Shown here: in pieces, positions 61,483 through 64,000 of the stretch
How the letters are laid out: the number at the start of each line of letters is the position of its first letter
How positions within the stretch are numbered: position 1 is the first letter of the stretch
Origin: JAJCZB01 sp964350195
GTDB taxonomy: Bacteria > Babelota > Babeliae > Babelales > Vermiphilaceae
DNA length: 64,000 bases
Direction: 5' to 3'
Assembly (NCBI GenBank): GCA_964350195.1
Contig: CAYGJB010000002.1
Location: 1-64,000 of the forward strand
Made by a program: the position numbers and the translations under genes
The notes under the pieces: generated by a model
Told to the model about the DNA's origin: nothing
Database searches by the model: none
Seen by the model: only the letters and a program-made list of their open reading frames with translations

Positions 61483-64000
61483 GAAGGTCAATTTTTTTCC
61501 ATTCAGGCGCCCCTTCGTTAAACCATAGAGTATGAAGCAGCGTTCTGGTCTTTGGATCAAATTGTAAATAGAGCCCCTTATAATCTTCGCCTTTAATGGC
61601 AATGAGCTCCGACATTATCTTTTCTCTAGTAACCGGCTTTTCTATACTTTGCATCGTGGTAAGAAATAAATCCATCGAAACATATGCCTCTAAGCTAAAA
61701 ATGTCTGGAGTAACGTTGTATGTTTTACATGCTTCATTAAATTGCTTAACAATCTCTAATGTACTCGTGAGAGGGTTCGGCATCACATTCACATAAGTAA
61801 ATGAAAGACCTGTGTCTTTCATAAACTTAATAACTCTCTCTTCACCAAAGTCAGAGTTACCAATCAATTTCAACGACTTAATATTTTGAATGCCATATTG
61901 ACGAATAAAACTTCTACCTGCAATAGAAGTAGTGAAAAAAAGAATCGCTTCTGGCTTGAATTCACTAATTCTTGCTACTTGTTCCGAGAAATCCATTTTG
62001 TTTCTTTTATAGGGCACTGCAATATAATCGCTTATCTTTCTTTCTTTAAGCAGTTCAACTGAAGCATCCAAAAGCCCCCTTCCAAAAGAGTCTTCTTGAT
62101 AAAATAAAGCAAGCTTTTTAGTCTCCAATGTATCAAGAGCATATTCGGTAAGCACACGTCCCTCTGTGGCATAGGAAGCGCGTAAGTGAATAAGATGACT
62201 AAGATTTTCTTCACGAAACATAGGCGCACCCGTTATAGGAAAAAATACCGAAACGCTTCCCTCTTTTACTAAATCTAGATAAGATTCTAATGTAGGACTT
62301 CCTACAGGGCATATCAATGTACTAATCCCCTCAGATAAAAATTTTTTAACATCTTTTTTCGTTTCTGAAGGAGTATACGCATCATCAATAATTGAAATAG
62401 TAGGAATCTTTTTAAGCATTTCCACTTGAGCTTGCTTAAGGCGAATCTCTAGCCCTGCCTGTACGGCTTTGCCTTGCACCTTTGCCCCAAGAGATAGATC
62501 TATCGTAGAACCAAGACGTAACACATTATCATTTTCTACAAGCTCTTCTTTTTCTATGGCAGTTTTTCTTGGTACTGATTTTGCATACCGAGCAATCCAT
62601 GCTCCTTGACCAGGATCAATCCATAATGTTTCAGAGAGCTCACGCGTTTCTGGATTAAGATTTAAGTTTAAACCCTTGAATGAATAGTTATTAAAGCTCT
62701 CACCCACCTTAATGATGGCCTCTTTAGTAATAGGCCCCTTTATTTTACTCAATATCAAAAATAAGATACTTGCGTTTATGTATTGCTCAAAAGCAACCTT
62801 ATCATATGATAAATTTTTTCTGTCCGCCCATTCCCGATACTCTTTGGCAATTTGAAGAGTACTGGTAGCAGGATCAGGAACCATCCGAATAAGTACAAAC
62901 TCCAAACCTTTATCTTTCAAAAATCGCTCAAAGGCATCTTCATATACAGAAAGACCAAGAAGCTTCTTTCCTGCAAAATATTGTACTCCTAGCTGACGTA
63001 TTAATCCCCGTATAGCAAGAGCGTTTGTGAAGAACAGTATCGTATCAGGATTGGCTTCTTTTATTTTTTCAGCCTGCGATTTGTAATCTACTACATTTCG
63101 CTCATGTGGTACCTCAATGAAACTCGTCATACCTTCCTCTTTCAAGGTCCTGCGAGCCCCTTCAAGCGCTCCACGACCAAACGCATCATCCTGATAAAAA
63201 AGAGCAATTTTTTTTGATTTTAAGTCTTTAAGAGCGTAGTTAATCAGTTCTTCACCCTCACGAATATACGATCCTCGATAGTGAAGAATATTTTTTAAGT
63301 TTTGATTTCTAAAAAGAGGAGACCCAGTAAAGGGAAATAATACAAGCACATCACCACGCTGGATCATATCCAGATACGATTCAAGAGACGCACTTCCTTG
63401 AGAACCTATAAGAAAAGTGGTACCGTCTTTCATCAACTCTTCCACCGCTCCTCGAGTCTTATGTGGAGTATACTCGTCATCAATTGTTCTAATCTGGGGA
63501 ATAAGATTTGCAATAGAATCAGTAACAAGCTCCCTATCAAATGCAAGCTCTAAACCCTCTTTAACTTTTTTACCAATAGGACTCGCTCCTTTTGATAAAT
63601 CCATAGTTGAACCAAAATTGATCACTGTAGATTTTTTACGCTCTCCTGAAACAAATATTTCTCTACCGGTAATGAGATTATATAGAGCAGCTTCTTGAAA
63701 ACCTTCAAGCTTTTTTATGTCCTGATTAATCAAAGCAATCGTCCAGCTATTGATCCTTTTTGCTATTTTAATCTCTGCAAAAGCATCGTAATGGAAGTTA
63801 TACAATATTTGATTTCGTTCTGTTGGAGAAGAAAATACAAGCCACTTTGTCGCTCCTTCAAATGAACCAATAAGGCTCAGCCCTGTTGTTACGTGAAAAT
63901 TTATTGCTCGATCTTCCCCTGTTATATATGCCTGCAATTGCACCGTTTTCTTATTTTCATCACTCGTCGCATTGCTACTCCTTTTTTTACTGAGCAAAAA
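61460..64000 (-). CDS. Tandem periplasmic-binding-protein receptor (Leu/Ile/Val-type), 5' end outside window
   Basis: At least 846 codons. The frame runs out of the window; the TTG at 63997 is not a believable start. After about 125 residues of uncertain fold come two homologous type I binding domains: module 1 from GSTMDLSKGA and module 2 from GSTIDLSLGA. Each has IDDxYTP, a SYL-E-Y-D-like turn, FPFTGSPLFR/FPITGAPMFR, ALFYQDDAFGRGAL/ALFYQEDSFGRGLL and PE-AILFFT. They resemble branched-amino-acid ABC binding proteins. No ABC partner is in the window. Confidence 0.8.
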   Translation of the reverse strand, partial: FLLSKKRSSNATSDENKKTVQLQAYITGEDRAINFHVTTGLSLIGSFEGATKWLVFSSPTERNQILYNFHYDAFAEIKIAKRINSWTIALINQDIKKLEGFQEAALYNLITGREIFVSGERKKSTVINFGSTMDLSKGASPIGKKVKEGLELAFDRELVTDSIANLIPQIRTIDDEYTPHKTRGAVEELMKDGTTFLIGSQGSASLESYLDMIQRGDVLVLFPFTGSPLFRNQNLKNILHYRGSYIREGEELINYALKDLKSKKIALFYQDDAFGRGALEGARRTLKEEGMTSFIEVPHERNVVDYKSQAEKIKEANPDTILFFTNALAIRGLIRQLGVQYFAGKKLLGLSVYEDAFERFLKDKGLEFVLIRMVPDPATSTLQIAKEYREWADRKNLSYDKVAFEQYINASILFLILSKIKGPITKEAIIKVGESFNNYSFKGLNLNLNPETRELSETLWIDPGQGAWIARYAKSVPRKTAIEKEELVENDNVLRLGSTIDLSLGAKVQGKAVQAGLEIRLKQAQVEMLKKIPTISIIDDAYTPSETKKDVKKFLSEGISTLICPVGSPTLESYLDLVKEGSVSVFFPITGAPMFREENLSHLIHLRASYATEGRVLTEYALDTLETKKLALFYQEDSFGRGLLDASVELLKERKISDYIAVPYKRNKMDFSEQVARISEFKPEAILFFTTSIAGRSFIRQYGIQNIKSLKLIGNSDFGEERVIKFMKDTGLSFTYVNVMPNPLTSTLEIVKQFNEACKTYNVTPDIFSLEAYVSMDLFLTTMQSIEKPVTREKIMSELIAIKGEDYKGLYLQFDPKTRTLLHTLWFNEGAPEWKKIDLLKSGKTH

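Overview
The window looks like part of a small, AT-rich chromosome of a Gram-negative, host-associated bacterium. The closest match I can suggest is Candidatus Dependentiae (TM6/Babeliae). This is an inference from gene content, not a database result. The support is BamA, several signal-peptide proteins that end in an aromatic beta-barrel residue, many secreted lineage-specific proteins, WD40 and low-complexity exported proteins, an RRM protein, and few biosynthetic genes. TGA is used as an ordinary stop, so the standard bacterial code applies.

Layout. 1-12.6 kb is a surface and secretion block: an outer-membrane protein cut by the window edge, a secreted protein resembling viral virion proteins, a vanadium-haloperoxidase-like enzyme, a small barrel protein, two giant beta-solenoid proteins (one carrying an inserted seven-bladed propeller) and a Gln/Met-rich exported protein. 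12.7-17.5 kb holds two divergent transporters (OPT and EamA), two small exported proteins, a GDPD phosphodiesterase, a HIT protein and tRNA-Leu. 17.5-22.5 kb holds a MutS-type ATPase with a signal peptide, a GspF-like protein, a YggU protein and three tRNAs. 22.5-30 kb holds GNAT, RRM, a four-Cache secreted protein, a Bax-inhibitor-1 protein, thioredoxin, a MazG-like enzyme, Nudix and CysS. 30-38 kb holds BamA, an FtsL-like/FtsI/class I aldolase run and an outer-membrane protein. 38-45 kb holds small exported proteins, groESL, a glyoxalase-fold protein and ribulose-phosphate epimerase.

The accessory region is 45.3-49.8 kb. A broken large serine recombinase, a 59-aa ribbon-helix-helix protein and an unknown protein lie on the minus strand. 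Divergent from them is a plus-strand operon: a Hint-domain polymorphic toxin, a duplicated immunity protein and a YjdM/PhnA protein. A perfect 14-bp palindrome sits between the two units. This is my best candidate for an unusual system. It lies next to a tRNA-Arg and an atp operon (c, b', b, delta, alpha) that stops before gamma, beta and epsilon.

53-64 kb holds a deoxynucleoside kinase, two more outer-membrane-type proteins, a RecD2-like helicase, a degenerate amidase-like protein with a small anchored partner, and a tandem periplasmic-binding-protein gene that runs off the right edge. Overall the window combines envelope building (Bam, FtsI, barrels), nucleotide and peptide scavenging (dNK, OPT, MazG/Nudix) and a large set of exported proteins of unknown function, as expected for a bacterium living in or on a eukaryotic host.
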